A stretch of 64,000 bases of DNA from Cyanobacterium sp. Dongsha4 (GTDB lineage: Bacteria; Cyanobacteriota; Cyanobacteriia; Cyanobacteriales; Cyanobacteriaceae): contig NZ_CP084098.1 in NCBI RefSeq assembly GCF_036345015.1, positions 1,873,326 to 1,937,325 of the forward strand, in the 5' to 3' direction. Below the pieces are notes generated by a model. That model had not been told where the DNA came from and made no database searches. It worked only from the letters and a program-made list of their open reading frames with translations. Made by a program: the position numbers and the translations under genes. Of the stretch, positions 20,458 through 28,756 are shown in pieces (the first letter of the stretch is position 1; each line of letters begins with the position of its first letter).

Positions 20458-21582
20458 TTAATACAATTCGTACTTTAATAAGGTGCAATCTATGCCACCA
20501 TTATTAATGGCAATACGACGGGAAGTCCTTAAACCAACTTTTTTAGTTAATAGTTTATTACCTGTTAAGATATAAGCTGTCCAACCTTTAAAACGTTGTT
20601 TCAAAATATCTCCTAAAAGTTTATATAAAGGGAATAAGGCTTCAGTATCTTCAAGGCGTTTACCGTAGGGAGGATTACAAATCAAAATTCCCGACTCGGC
20701 AGGAGGAGTGGCATCCACTAAGTGGCGTTGGAAAAATTCGACGTGATTAGCAATTTGGCAGGTTTTAGCATTATGTTGAGCCTGTTTAATAATACTACTA
20801 TCAATGTCTGTGCCGACAATAGGAGGTAAATCTGTTTTTTGACTTTTCCTTGCTTCATCAATCAAATGTTGCCATAAATTATGATCATAGTCTTGCCAAT
20901 TTTCAAAGCAAAACTGATGACGATATAATCCGGGTGCAATATTTAAACCCATTAATGCCCCTTCAATAAGGATAGTACCTGAACCACAAAAAGGATCATA
21001 TAATGGTATGCTTGAATCCCATTCTGCTATGTATAGTAACGCCGCCCCTAGAGTTTCTTTGAGAGGTGCTAATCCTACCGCAGGGCGATAACCTCGTCGA
21101 TGCAGACTTTCTCCTGTGCTATCTAAGCTAAGGATACATTCATCGTGATGAATATGGGCGTTAATGACTATGTCGGGAGAATCAGTATCAATGTTCGATC
21201 GCACTTTATGATATTTTTGTTGTTGTTCAACGATGGCATTTTTGATTTGAATAGCAGTAAAATGGCTATGATTTAGTTGATCATTTTTACCAGTACAACG
21301 AATGGCTAAAGTTTGTTGAGGTTGTAAAAATTCTGACCAATCAATTTTCTGTACATTGCGAAATAACTGTTGTGGAGTTTGACTTTTTATTGTAGCGATA
21401 GGTTTCAAAACACGAAAAATAGTTCGTCCCCAAAGATTTACTCGATATAATAATTCTTTATCTCCCTGAAAATGTACTCCTGTAAAGTCGGTTTTAACTT
21501 CCTTCGCCCCCAATGTGGTTAATTCTTGGGCGGTAATTTCTTCCAACCCTCTGGAAGTAGTGGCAAAATAAGATGTAGTCAC
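20458..21582 (-). CDS. THUMP-domain 23S rRNA guanine-N2 methyltransferase (RlmL N-terminal type)
   Basis: This 374-residue protein begins with the RlmL/Trm14-like N-terminal ferredoxin and THUMP region (residues 1-150; TTSRGLEEITAQELTTLGA), followed by a class I SAM methyltransferase with DPFCGSGTILIEG (about 197-209) and catalytic NPPYGKRL (about 308-315). It corresponds to the N-terminal half of E. coli RlmL, without the RlmK part, as is usual outside gammaproteobacteria. The predicted reaction is N2-methylation of G2445 in 23S rRNA. It is divergent from mreD with a 44 bp gap. Confidence 0.88.
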   Translation of the reverse strand: MTTSYFATTSRGLEEITAQELTTLGAKEVKTDFTGVHFQGDKELLYRVNLWGRTIFRVLKPIATIKSQTPQQLFRNVQKIDWSEFLQPQQTLAIRCTGKNDQLNHSHFTAIQIKNAIVEQQQKYHKVRSNIDTDSPDIVINAHIHHDECILSLDSTGESLHRRGYRPAVGLAPLKETLGAALLYIAEWDSSIPLYDPFCGSGTILIEGALMGLNIAPGLYRHQFCFENWQDYDHNLWQHLIDEARKSQKTDLPPIVGTDIDSSIIKQAQHNAKTCQIANHVEFFQRHLVDATPPAESGILICNPPYGKRLEDTEALFPLYKLLGDILKQRFKGWTAYILTGNKLLTKKVGLRTSRRIAINNGGIDCTLLKYELY

Positions 21583-21626
21583 TATGATAAATACTAATTG
21601 ATATATTCCTATTATTTTATAAAAAA

Positions 21627-22154
21627 ATGAAGGTGTGGCAAAATTTTTGGTGGCAAAGATTAATTATCGTTGTCTCGATCGCAGCTTGTTGTATATTATT
21701 AATGGTGAGAGTTTCAGGGCTGGAATTATTAGGAGTTACCCCCAATTGGCTTTTAATCTGGCTTGTTACATGGAGTGTCAGACGTAATCTTTGGCAAAGT
21801 GCGATCGCATCTATCTGTTTAGGGTTAATATGGGATAGCTTAACAGGAGTATTTCCCTCTCATGTTTTAGGTTTATTGGTAGTAGGAATATTTACCAGCA
21901 ATGTTTATGGTAAAGAGTATATTAAAGAAGACTTAATTTCGATTATGTTGATAGTCTTTGGCATGGCAATTATTAACGAAACCATCATCGCCCTTCAATA
22001 TAGCATACAAACTCAAGTACCTTTAACCGATATATGGTTAAACTATCAGAAAAACTCTCTTACCTCCGCTATTATAAGCAGTTTATGGACTCCCTTAGTT
22101 TATTACCCGTTGAATTATCTTGTTAATAAAACAAGTGAGAAAAAGGGGCGATAA
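21627..22154 (+). CDS. mreD: Rod-shape-determining protein MreD
   Basis: This 175-residue membrane protein has about five transmembrane helices (starting at residue 10) and the conserved GLIWDSLTGVFPSHVLGLLVVG segment (about 64-85), typical of MreD. It is part of the elongasome that links MreB to wall synthesis. Notably, mreB and mreC are not beside it; the neighbours are an rRNA methyltransferase gene on the other strand and a repeat-filled gap. No Shine-Dalgarno is obvious before the ATG. Confidence 0.82.
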   Translation: MKVWQNFWWQRLIIVVSIAACCILLMVRVSGLELLGVTPNWLLIWLVTWSVRRNLWQSAIASICLGLIWDSLTGVFPSHVLGLLVVGIFTSNVYGKEYIKEDLISIMLIVFGMAIINETIIALQYSIQTQVPLTDIWLNYQKNSLTSAIISSLWTPLVYYPLNYLVNKTSEKKGR

Positions 22155-22157
22155 GGA

Positions 22158-22340
22158 AAGAGGTGTCAGGTTTCGGGTGTCAGGCTTAACGGTTGCAGGT
22201 GTTGGAATATTTAGGGATGGGGAGAGGAGGAAAGGTTAATTAAACACTTTTGCCCTACCCCCTCGAGAGGCAAGGGGTTTCATTTAAGGGGAGACACAGA
22301 GAAGTTTCTCTCTTGCTTTGTCTTAATTACTAATTCCCAT
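22158..22340. repeat. Composite repeat copy plus inverted palindromic repeat
   Basis: GGTGTCAGGTTTCGGGTGTCAGG units, GTTAATTAAACACTTTTGCCC and TTAATTACTAATTCCCATTGCC represent the composite repeat, here without clear heptamers. Inside it at about 22274-22312 is a minus-orientation copy of the second, palindromic repeat (minus strand: CTCTGTGTCTCCCCTTAAAT). Confidence 0.6.
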
Positions 22341-22346
22341 TGCCTT

Positions 22347-22375
22347 TTGATCGGTTGTCCCTATTTTGCTATAAT
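22347..22375 (+). promoter_or_regulatory. Sigma70-type promoter of ycf23
   Basis: TTGATC (22347-22352), a 17 bp spacer and a perfect TATAAT (22370-22375) lie on the + strand. This predicts transcription starting near 22382, about 32 nt before the ycf23 ATG. The -35 partly overlaps the edge of the upstream repeat. Confidence 0.7.
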
Positions 22376-22413
22376 TAGCATTCTAAAAGTTAGAGATACC
22401 AATAAATTCTAAG

Positions 22414-23160
22414 ATGATTAATAATTCTAAATTAGCTCAAGCCTTCGCCTCAAAAAAAGCTCTAAAAGTGATTAGCGGTTTAAATAACTTCGATGTTGAA
22501 AATGTAACTGCTATATGTAAGTCTGCTGAGTTAGGTGGTGCAACCTTTGTCGATATTGCGGCGGATATGGATTTAATTAAAACTTTACGTCAGCTAATCA
22601 GTCTTCCTATCTGTGTTTCTGCCGTTTCTGCTGAAATTTTAGCTCAAGCAGTAGAAAATGGAGCGGATTTGGTTGAAATCGGTAACTTTGATAGTTTTTA
22701 TGCTCAAGGTATTACTTTCTCCGCAGAAGATGTTTTAAACTTAACCCGTGAAACCCGTAAATTATTGCCTGAAACAACCCTTTCTGTCACTGTACCTCAT
22801 ATTTTAGCCCTTGATGAACAAGTTGAGTTAGCACAGGCTTTAGTTGCTTCTGGTGCAGATATTATTCAAACCGAAGGTGGCACAAGCTCTAACCCCAATC
22901 ATAGCGGTATTTTAGGATTAATTGAAAAAGCATCTCCTACCCTCGCCGCCGCTTATGCCCTATCCCGTGCGGTTGAAGTACCTGTTATGTGTGCTTCAGG
23001 TTTATCTGATGTTACTGCTCCTATGGCGATCGCATCTGGTGCTTCTGGTATTGGTGTTGGCTCTGCTATCAACAAATTAAATGACCAAGTTGCTATGATT
23101 GCTGTAGTACGCAGTTTAGTTGAGGCTTTAAATACTGCTTCTGCAAAAGTATCTATGTAA
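22414..23160 (+). CDS. ycf23: Ycf23/DUF561 family protein
   Basis: This 248-residue soluble protein has a TIM-barrel-like pattern (FVDIAADMDL, VEIGNFDSFY, ASGADIIQTEGG, MCASGLSD, ASGIGVGSAINKL). It matches Ycf23, conserved in cyanobacteria and in some algal plastids and annotated DUF561. The role is unknown; the barrel and C-terminal phosphate-binding-like GASGIGVGSAI resemble phosphate-sugar or NAD(P)-dependent barrel enzymes, which is inference. It is driven by a well-formed promoter at 22347-22375. The next gene, a sugar ABC permease, starts 69 bp downstream. Confidence 0.92.
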   Translation: MINNSKLAQAFASKKALKVISGLNNFDVENVTAICKSAELGGATFVDIAADMDLIKTLRQLISLPICVSAVSAEILAQAVENGADLVEIGNFDSFYAQGITFSAEDVLNLTRETRKLLPETTLSVTVPHILALDEQVELAQALVASGADIIQTEGGTSSNPNHSGILGLIEKASPTLAAAYALSRAVEVPVMCASGLSDVTAPMAIASGASGIGVGSAINKLNDQVAMIAVVRSLVEALNTASAKVSM

Positions 23161-23229
23161 CACAGATTATGAGTTCGGAGTTGGAAATTGAGAGTTAAAA
23201 TTAACAGATTTTGACAAATAAAAGAAATA

Positions 23230-24063
23230 ATGGGCAATAAAAAAACTTTAATTCAGATTATAACCATTTATATCTTATTAATAATAATTGCCCTAGCAAT
23301 GTTATTTCCCTTGTTTTGGTTATTAAGTACCTCTTTTAAGTCTGCAGGAGAAGATATTTTTGCATTTCCGCCTCAATTTATTCCGCAACAATTTACCCTT
23401 GAAAATTTTGTTTTAGTTTGGCAAAATTACCCCTTTGGTAAGTATTTATTAAATAGTAGTATTAGTGCGGTTTTAACTGTTAGTTTAAACTTATTATTTT
23501 GTGCTTTAGCCGCTTATCCTTTAGCCAGATTGGAATTTAAAGGTAGAGATTTTATTTTCGTCTTAATCGTGGCAACTATCATGATTCCTTTTCAAATTGT
23601 GATGATTCCTCTGTATATTTTTGCGGTTAATTTAGGTCTAAAAAATAACTATTTAGGTTTGATTTTGCCACAAATTACTTCGGCTTTTGGTATATTTTTA
23701 CTACGACAAGCATTTCAGGGAGTGCCAAAAGAGTTAGAAGAAGCAGGAAGAATGGACGGTTGTAGTGAATTAGGTATTTGGTGGCATATTATGTTACCTG
23801 CTATTCGCCCTGCAATTATTACCCTTGCTATCTTTGTTTTTATTGGTTCTTGGAGTGATTTTCTCTGGCCTCTTATCATCCTCGATCGCCCCGACTACTA
23901 TACTTTACCATTAGGAGTTGCATCTTTAGCTAGTTCTTTGGACTTAAATTGGCGTTTTATTGCCGCAGGTTCGATAATTTCTTTAGTTCCAGTTTTAGTT
24001 TTATTTATTACTTTGCAACGTTACATTATCCCTAATGATGCTAATACAGGAGTGAAGGGATAA
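23230..24063 (+). CDS. Carbohydrate ABC transporter permease (MalG type)
   Basis: This 277-residue inner-membrane permease has six predicted helices starting at residue 9. The EAA loop that docks on the ATPase is clear: PKELEEAGRMDGCSELGIWW (about residues 164-183), followed by the conserved LPAIRPAI. It belongs to the MalG/UgpE/LacG group of sugar importers. The binding protein, the second permease and the ATPase are not adjacent, so it is a stray component, which is common in cyanobacteria. Substrate cannot be decided. Confidence 0.9.
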   Translation: MGNKKTLIQIITIYILLIIIALAMLFPLFWLLSTSFKSAGEDIFAFPPQFIPQQFTLENFVLVWQNYPFGKYLLNSSISAVLTVSLNLLFCALAAYPLARLEFKGRDFIFVLIVATIMIPFQIVMIPLYIFAVNLGLKNNYLGLILPQITSAFGIFLLRQAFQGVPKELEEAGRMDGCSELGIWWHIMLPAIRPAIITLAIFVFIGSWSDFLWPLIILDRPDYYTLPLGVASLASSLDLNWRFIAAGSIISLVPVLVLFITLQRYIIPNDANTGVKG

Positions 24064-24064
24064 A

Positions 24065-24236
24065 AAATAATTAGGAGTTAAGAGTTAGAAATTAATTAAA
24101 CACTGTTGCCTCTTACCCTCCCCCCTATTTAAGCGAGACAAGGTTTACCCTTTGCCCTTTTCTCCATCACTGATAGATGAACATTCATCCCGAACTCAGA
24201 TAAAATAGCACTTATCCGATATTTTCTGCTAAACAA
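24065..24236 (+). repeat. Composite repeat with right-type end and adjacent left-type end
   Basis: TTAGGAGTTAAGAGTTAG heptamers are followed by ATTAATTAAACACTGTTGCC, a degenerate palindromic repeat (CCCCTATTTAAGCGAGAC), TTTGCCCTTTTCTCCATCAC and the right-type end TCATCCCGAACTCAG near 24185-24199. Immediately after lies a sequence resembling the left-type end in opposite sense (CTTATCCGATATTTTC then AACTGAGG, about 24211-24242). Confidence 0.65.
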
Positions 24237-24255
24237 CTGAGGCAATAAAGCATTA

Positions 24256-25638
24256 TCAAAGAGATTTCAAGAAGCGAATTAAAGCAATACGATCATCTTG
24301 AGCCATATTACGGAAAATTTCCTTAGAAGTCTGTGCCTCCCCACCATGCCATAAAATAGCTTCTTCTAAAGTTCTAGCACGTCCATCATGAAGATAGCCA
24401 GAGTATGGCAAAACCGTTTGAGTTACACCAATACCCCATAAAGGTGTAGTGCGCCATTCTTTTCCTGAAGCCTGAAAATCAGGACGATTATCTGCTAATC
24501 CTTCTCCCATGTCGTGTAATAATAAATCGCTGTAGGGATGAATTGTTTGATGTGCGATCGCATTTACAAAATAATTTCCAGTTTTTAAAGTTGTTACATG
24601 ACAACCAATACAATTAGCTTCAGCAAATAGCTTTTCTCCTTTTTTTACCTGAGCAGAGTTGACTAAATTTCGTGCTGGTACTGCTAAAGTTTGCACATAA
24701 AATGTCGCATCTGTCAAAATTTGCTCATCTATATCCATAGAGCCATCATTTTCAGGAAACAGAGGGTTTGTTACTCCCATATCATTAACATAAGCAGAAG
24801 CACTTTGTTGTAAAAGATTCGGTTGATTTGCTTTCCAACCAAAACGCCCTAAAGCTAAAGATTGCTTTTCCTCATCCCACACTCGATTTGCTTTACCTGA
24901 GATACCATCTTTATTTGTATCTTTTTCATCTGCTAAGGCTAATATGTCTTCTTCTTCAATGGCTTCTAACAAACCGACACCGAAAACAGGAGATGGTATT
25001 CTTAAAGAAGTTTGCACATCTGAAGATAGTGGTTTTCCATTTTTTAAGGTTATTTGTGCTTGAGGATAACGTAAACTGTAAGGCTTACCATCGCCATAAC
25101 TCTCTTGGATTTCTAGCCAATTAATATTTACCTCCGCTTCTGGAGAATAACCATATACTCCTAAATCTTGAATTTGAGTGCCTAAACCAGGTACAGGAGG
25201 AGTATTATCCATATAGACGGATTTTTCTAAATGATAGTTCAGAGGAGATGTTAGAGAGGTTATTTTATCTTGACTAACTCTTGCTAATATTTGTCCTTTT
25301 TTTGGTAATCCTCTGCCGTTGCGTATATGACAACCAGCACAAGAAGAATTATTAAATAATGGTCCTAAACCAGCATTAACCGTTGCAGGAGGAGTTACAA
25401 AGACTGCCTCAAATGCCATATCTCCATCTCGATGACGTTGTATTTGCTCTGGGTTTAATCCTGCACTATGTTGCTCATAAGCACTAGATGTTCTGTTAAA
25501 TACTGTTGTTTTCCCTCCCAAAAGTTCATTATTATCATATGCTTTTAGGTTTCCAGAAACTAATACTGTCATAATTATCGCAACAAAGAATAAGCTCAAA
25601 AACTTTAGCAATTTCTCTGCTAGAATCTGAAATTTCAT
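24256..25638 (-). CDS. Di-heme oxidoreductase-like cytochrome (DUF1111)
   Basis: This 460-residue exported protein has an N-terminal hydrophobic segment (about residues 10-30) and two c-type heme sites, CAGCH (100-104) and CIGCH (343-347), plus LHDGRARTLEEAILWHGGEA near the C-terminus. This is the DUF1111/di-heme 'thiol oxidoreductase' family. It starts 35 bp after the imelysin gene, so the two are almost certainly one operon. In cyanobacteria and many other bacteria this pair is associated with iron acquisition (IrpA-like imelysin with a heme partner). A periplasmic redox role in iron uptake is therefore likely but not shown. Confidence 0.88.
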   Translation of the reverse strand: MKFQILAEKLLKFLSLFFVAIIMTVLVSGNLKAYDNNELLGGKTTVFNRTSSAYEQHSAGLNPEQIQRHRDGDMAFEAVFVTPPATVNAGLGPLFNNSSCAGCHIRNGRGLPKKGQILARVSQDKITSLTSPLNYHLEKSVYMDNTPPVPGLGTQIQDLGVYGYSPEAEVNINWLEIQESYGDGKPYSLRYPQAQITLKNGKPLSSDVQTSLRIPSPVFGVGLLEAIEEEDILALADEKDTNKDGISGKANRVWDEEKQSLALGRFGWKANQPNLLQQSASAYVNDMGVTNPLFPENDGSMDIDEQILTDATFYVQTLAVPARNLVNSAQVKKGEKLFAEANCIGCHVTTLKTGNYFVNAIAHQTIHPYSDLLLHDMGEGLADNRPDFQASGKEWRTTPLWGIGVTQTVLPYSGYLHDGRARTLEEAILWHGGEAQTSKEIFRNMAQDDRIALIRFLKSL

Positions 25639-25672
25639 GATATTTAATTTGTCTGTCTAATTGATGATGAAT

Positions 25673-26839
25673 TTATGAGTTTTGGATTAGGGGTAAAACG
25701 TCTTTTTCCATTGTTTGAAACAGTTGCAAAACCGATTTTTTTGCTTCTTCCATTTGTTTTAATACCTTCGGATTATTTATATTAGTTTCGATGGGGGCTG
25801 GAATAGCGTCTAAAGATGCGATCGCATTTTCTATTTCAGATTTGACTCTTTTATCGAGGCTAGGATTTTGGGAAGCTACCCATAAACTCAAACTTTGTAC
25901 TGATTCTGAATGAGAGTTATCCGATAATGTACCTAAATAGGCGTTTTTGACACTGATTAAATTATTTTTGAAATCATTAAGAGAAGTATGACTGAAACGA
26001 CTTTCAAGCTCATCTGTAGTTTGTGCCTCTAAGGGAATACCAATTTTATCGTTGCCCACTTCATCTAAACAACCTATTATGCCTTGAGCAATTTCTTCAA
26101 AAGCGGCTTGAATGGTAGGATAAGCAGGATTATCCAAATTTCCTGCAGTGGAAAGAATATCTTTATAAGGAGGATAACCTTGAACTCCTTTTGACCAACT
26201 ATTTAATAATTCCTGAGAAGTATTCTCAAAGGCTTGGGCTAATAATTGTAAATAAGCTAATTCTTGAGGAGTGAAATCTTGTACCTGTTTATTCTTATTC
26301 GTGCCAAAGAGTAATAATTCAATGGTGTGAAAGCCTTTCTGTGTTGTTTGAAGATTATTAATGTCATTAAGAGTTAATTTTTGCTTATTGCTTATCACCC
26401 CTTGCACATCCACTTCATTAACAGGCCAATCATCCAAATCCCCATCATATCCTAACGAATCCGCCGGTCCAAAAGCAAAACTTTCTCCTTGCTCCCATGG
26501 GATACGAGTCTCTATCCATGTGTTTTGAGCATTTTTGAGAGTATCTAAGTTAGGATTAGCAACAAAATTATCAATTGTTTGAGATAGTTGTTCAGCTTTA
26601 ACTGCTAATTGTTCATAAGTAGGTAGGATAACATAGTTAGTAAAATCTTTTATTATCTCTAATTTGAAGGAGTCTTGATTTTGATTAAGGGCTAATAATT
26701 GTCTTTGCTGACTAATACCATTAGAATTTTGTTCTATATCAGAATTGCCTTGAGCTTCAACGGTGGAGTTAGATAAACCGAAAACACCAGTCAATACTAT
26801 TACTGATGTAACAGCACTATGCCAATAATATTTTTTCAT
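25673..26839 (-). CDS. Imelysin-family periplasmic protein (IrpA-like)
   Basis: This 388-residue secreted protein has a signal peptide (about residues 1-30, cleaved near VEAQG) followed by the imelysin/peptidase M75-like domain. The GxHxxE motif is present as GFHTIE (169-174). ESFAFGPADSLGYDGDLDDWPVN (about 119-141) is also typical of the family. Imelysins (IrpA, EfeO-like) take part in iron acquisition; peptidase activity is not established. It is the first gene of a two-gene operon with the di-heme protein. A Fur-box-like sequence lies about 50 bp upstream. Confidence 0.88.
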   Translation of the reverse strand: MKKYYWHSAVTSVIVLTGVFGLSNSTVEAQGNSDIEQNSNGISQQRQLLALNQNQDSFKLEIIKDFTNYVILPTYEQLAVKAEQLSQTIDNFVANPNLDTLKNAQNTWIETRIPWEQGESFAFGPADSLGYDGDLDDWPVNEVDVQGVISNKQKLTLNDINNLQTTQKGFHTIELLLFGTNKNKQVQDFTPQELAYLQLLAQAFENTSQELLNSWSKGVQGYPPYKDILSTAGNLDNPAYPTIQAAFEEIAQGIIGCLDEVGNDKIGIPLEAQTTDELESRFSHTSLNDFKNNLISVKNAYLGTLSDNSHSESVQSLSLWVASQNPSLDKRVKSEIENAIASLDAIPAPIETNINNPKVLKQMEEAKKSVLQLFQTMEKDVLPLIQNS

Positions 26840-26889
26840 AACTTTTTTGCAATTTATCGATCGAATCTTTTAATCTACTGAATATTTAT

Positions 26890-26904
26890 TGATAATATTT
26901 TTTA
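26890..26904 (-). promoter_or_regulatory. Weak Fur-box-like site upstream of imelysin gene
   Basis: TGATAAT at 26890-26896 equals one half of the Fur 7-1-7 consensus, followed by A and TTTTTTA, which matches only four of seven positions of the other half. Its position, about 50 bp before the imelysin start, suits iron control of the operon. In such AT-rich DNA a chance match is quite possible. Confidence 0.3.
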
Positions 26905-27033
26905 TTAAATAGTCAATTAAAAGTCTAACGAAGTTTGAGGCTTCTTGCAAATATTTATTAATAGTTAAGGATTGAATATTGTTCAACCCCCAACTTGCTT
27001 TTATCCAATATTTTTATGCCCAACAAAGGTTAA

Positions 27034-28479
27034 CTAATCTAAATCTCCTTCCATCACCATAGCTGTTGCTTTACGGGTAGTAGCTTGAAATTCCTGAACA
27101 TTAACCCGATTTAAAAGTGCGATCGCACCTATGATACATAAGGCTTCACAAACAAAAACCAAGCTATAAGCTAACCAAGGATTATTAAACAAAAAACGCC
27201 CTAAATCGAGAATCCATCCCCCCACAGCGATGGCGATACCACGAGATAAAGATTGGGCTAACCCCCAAGCCCCCACAAATGTTCCAGCCGTCTCAGCCGC
27301 CGTTAAATCAAGCATTAAACTAATTGCCCCGATAGTCGTAATTCCGGCCGCAATACCAAACAACACCATAGCCCCTTTTAATACAGAAGGAGTTTGAGTT
27401 AAACCTGAAAGAATAATTAAACCAAAAGATAAAGCTACTAAAATACAACCTAAACGAGTAGTATTATTTTTACCCAAACGAGGAACTACTAAAAAACCTG
27501 TTGTGCCATATCCCAATAAAATACCCACTCCCCAAAAAGAGTTTAATAAAGTAGTATCTCCTATGGGCATATTAAAAACCTCTGCCCCATAAGGCTCTAA
27601 AACCGCTTCCTGCATAAACAAACTAAGAGTAATCATCACCAAAAAAGAGAAGAAAATACCAGTTTGACGAGAAGAAGTTAATATTTTGAGAGCTTTTTTA
27701 AAACTAACTCCCTCCTCTCTATCTTGAAAAGATGAGCGTTGCCGAAAACGAGAATATTTTTTTTCCACTCCCCAAGTTGCCACCAAAGTCAAAATCACCA
27801 CAATTATCGGTACAACAAAGAAAATACTGTTAATAGGAGCTTGTAAAGTTGCTAAAGGTATTCCCTCACCTTCTACCCCCGACAAATTATTTAACAAAAT
27901 TTTTCCCGATATACCCCCAATAACAATACCTACCATCAACATTGACCAAATGGTAGCCACAATTTTTGAGCGATTATCTTCATCGGAAATATCTACTAAC
28001 AAAGCAGTGAAAGGAGTTGAACAAGCTCCCGTTGCAATGCCTTGAATAACAAAAACAATTGCCAAAAGAATGCTAACAAAAATCGTCACATTATTCCATT
28101 GCCAACCATTATTAATGACGATATTACTCCCCAACAACCATACCAGTTGAATAGCGAAGAAAATAGCAATACCTGAAATAATGACTCCTAAACGAATATA
28201 TCCTGTGCGATGAAAACCAAATAATTTTTTGCCATCGGATAATTGCCCTAACCAAATACGAGTAGGAGACACTAATTGAGAAATCGCTAATACCCCTGCG
28301 GCAATAGAGGCAGGAATACCCAACTCTGCAATCATGACTCGATTTAAGACTGCTAGGGTTAACACAGAAATTAAGCCAATACCTAAGTTAAATAAACCTA
28401 AGCGAAACATAGTTAGAGTATTAACTTTCGGAATGGTTGTGTCTGATAAAGAGATAGATTGATAATTATTGCTTGTCAT
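27034..28479 (-). CDS. PucC/BCD-family major facilitator (chlorophyll-related transporter)
   Basis: This 481-residue polytopic protein has about twelve helices. TMFRLGLFNLGIGLISV, LNRVMIAELGIPASIAAGVLA and SPTRIWLGQLSDG are characteristic of the PUCC domain, found in light-harvesting-complex assembly proteins (LhaA, PucC, BchJ-type). The role in cyanobacteria is probably delivery of chlorophyll or assembly of chlorophyll proteins. I start at the ATG at 28479 (MTSNNYQS); a further-upstream in-frame start adds 15 poorly supported residues. It lies 194 bp upstream of the imelysin operon on the same strand, separate enough to have its own promoter. Confidence 0.88.
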   Translation of the reverse strand: MTSNNYQSISLSDTTIPKVNTLTMFRLGLFNLGIGLISVLTLAVLNRVMIAELGIPASIAAGVLAISQLVSPTRIWLGQLSDGKKLFGFHRTGYIRLGVIISGIAIFFAIQLVWLLGSNIVINNGWQWNNVTIFVSILLAIVFVIQGIATGACSTPFTALLVDISDEDNRSKIVATIWSMLMVGIVIGGISGKILLNNLSGVEGEGIPLATLQAPINSIFFVVPIIVVILTLVATWGVEKKYSRFRQRSSFQDREEGVSFKKALKILTSSRQTGIFFSFLVMITLSLFMQEAVLEPYGAEVFNMPIGDTTLLNSFWGVGILLGYGTTGFLVVPRLGKNNTTRLGCILVALSFGLIILSGLTQTPSVLKGAMVLFGIAAGITTIGAISLMLDLTAAETAGTFVGAWGLAQSLSRGIAIAVGGWILDLGRFLFNNPWLAYSLVFVCEALCIIGAIALLNRVNVQEFQATTRKATAMVMEGDLD

Positions 28480-28575
28480 TGTTATTTTGTTATTTTTCTC
28501 AATAAATTTTACGTCGATGAGCAATTAAGATGAAAGTAACTCTAAGAATATAGAAAGAATTTTACTCTCTAAGTT

Positions 28576-28715
28576 AACCTCAGTTCGGTTTAAGAATATC
28601 GGATTAAGGATAGTTATCAGGGTTTGAAGTTATAAGTTATTATTAACTATTTACCTTTGCCCCTTGCCCTTTTCACTATCACTCCATAGATGAAAATTTA
28701 TCTCAAACTCAGGTT
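28576..28715 (+). mobile_element. MITE-like element with inverted ends (best full copy)
   Basis: The left end AACCTCAGTTCGGTTTAA (28576-28593) and, in reverse complement, the right end AACCTGAGTTTGAGATAA (28698-28715) agree at 13 of 18 positions. Between them lie AAGAATATCGGATTAAGG, a degenerate GTTTGAAGTTATAAG heptamer part, TTATTATTAACTATTTACC and TTTGCCCCTTGCCC, then ATCACTCCATAGATGAAAAT. This is the most complete copy of the composite repeat, about 140 bp, with no coding capacity. It sits between divergently transcribed genes. No clear target duplication is visible. Confidence 0.6.
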
Positions 28716-28756
28716 ATATAAATTGATTTTAATTTTAGTTTTGTCAGAGGTTGATT

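Noticed and set aside
24256-28479. A novel defence island around the imelysin and PucC genes.
   Set aside because: All three genes belong to families with iron or pigment roles, and there is no nuclease, methyltransferase or toxin-like gene.
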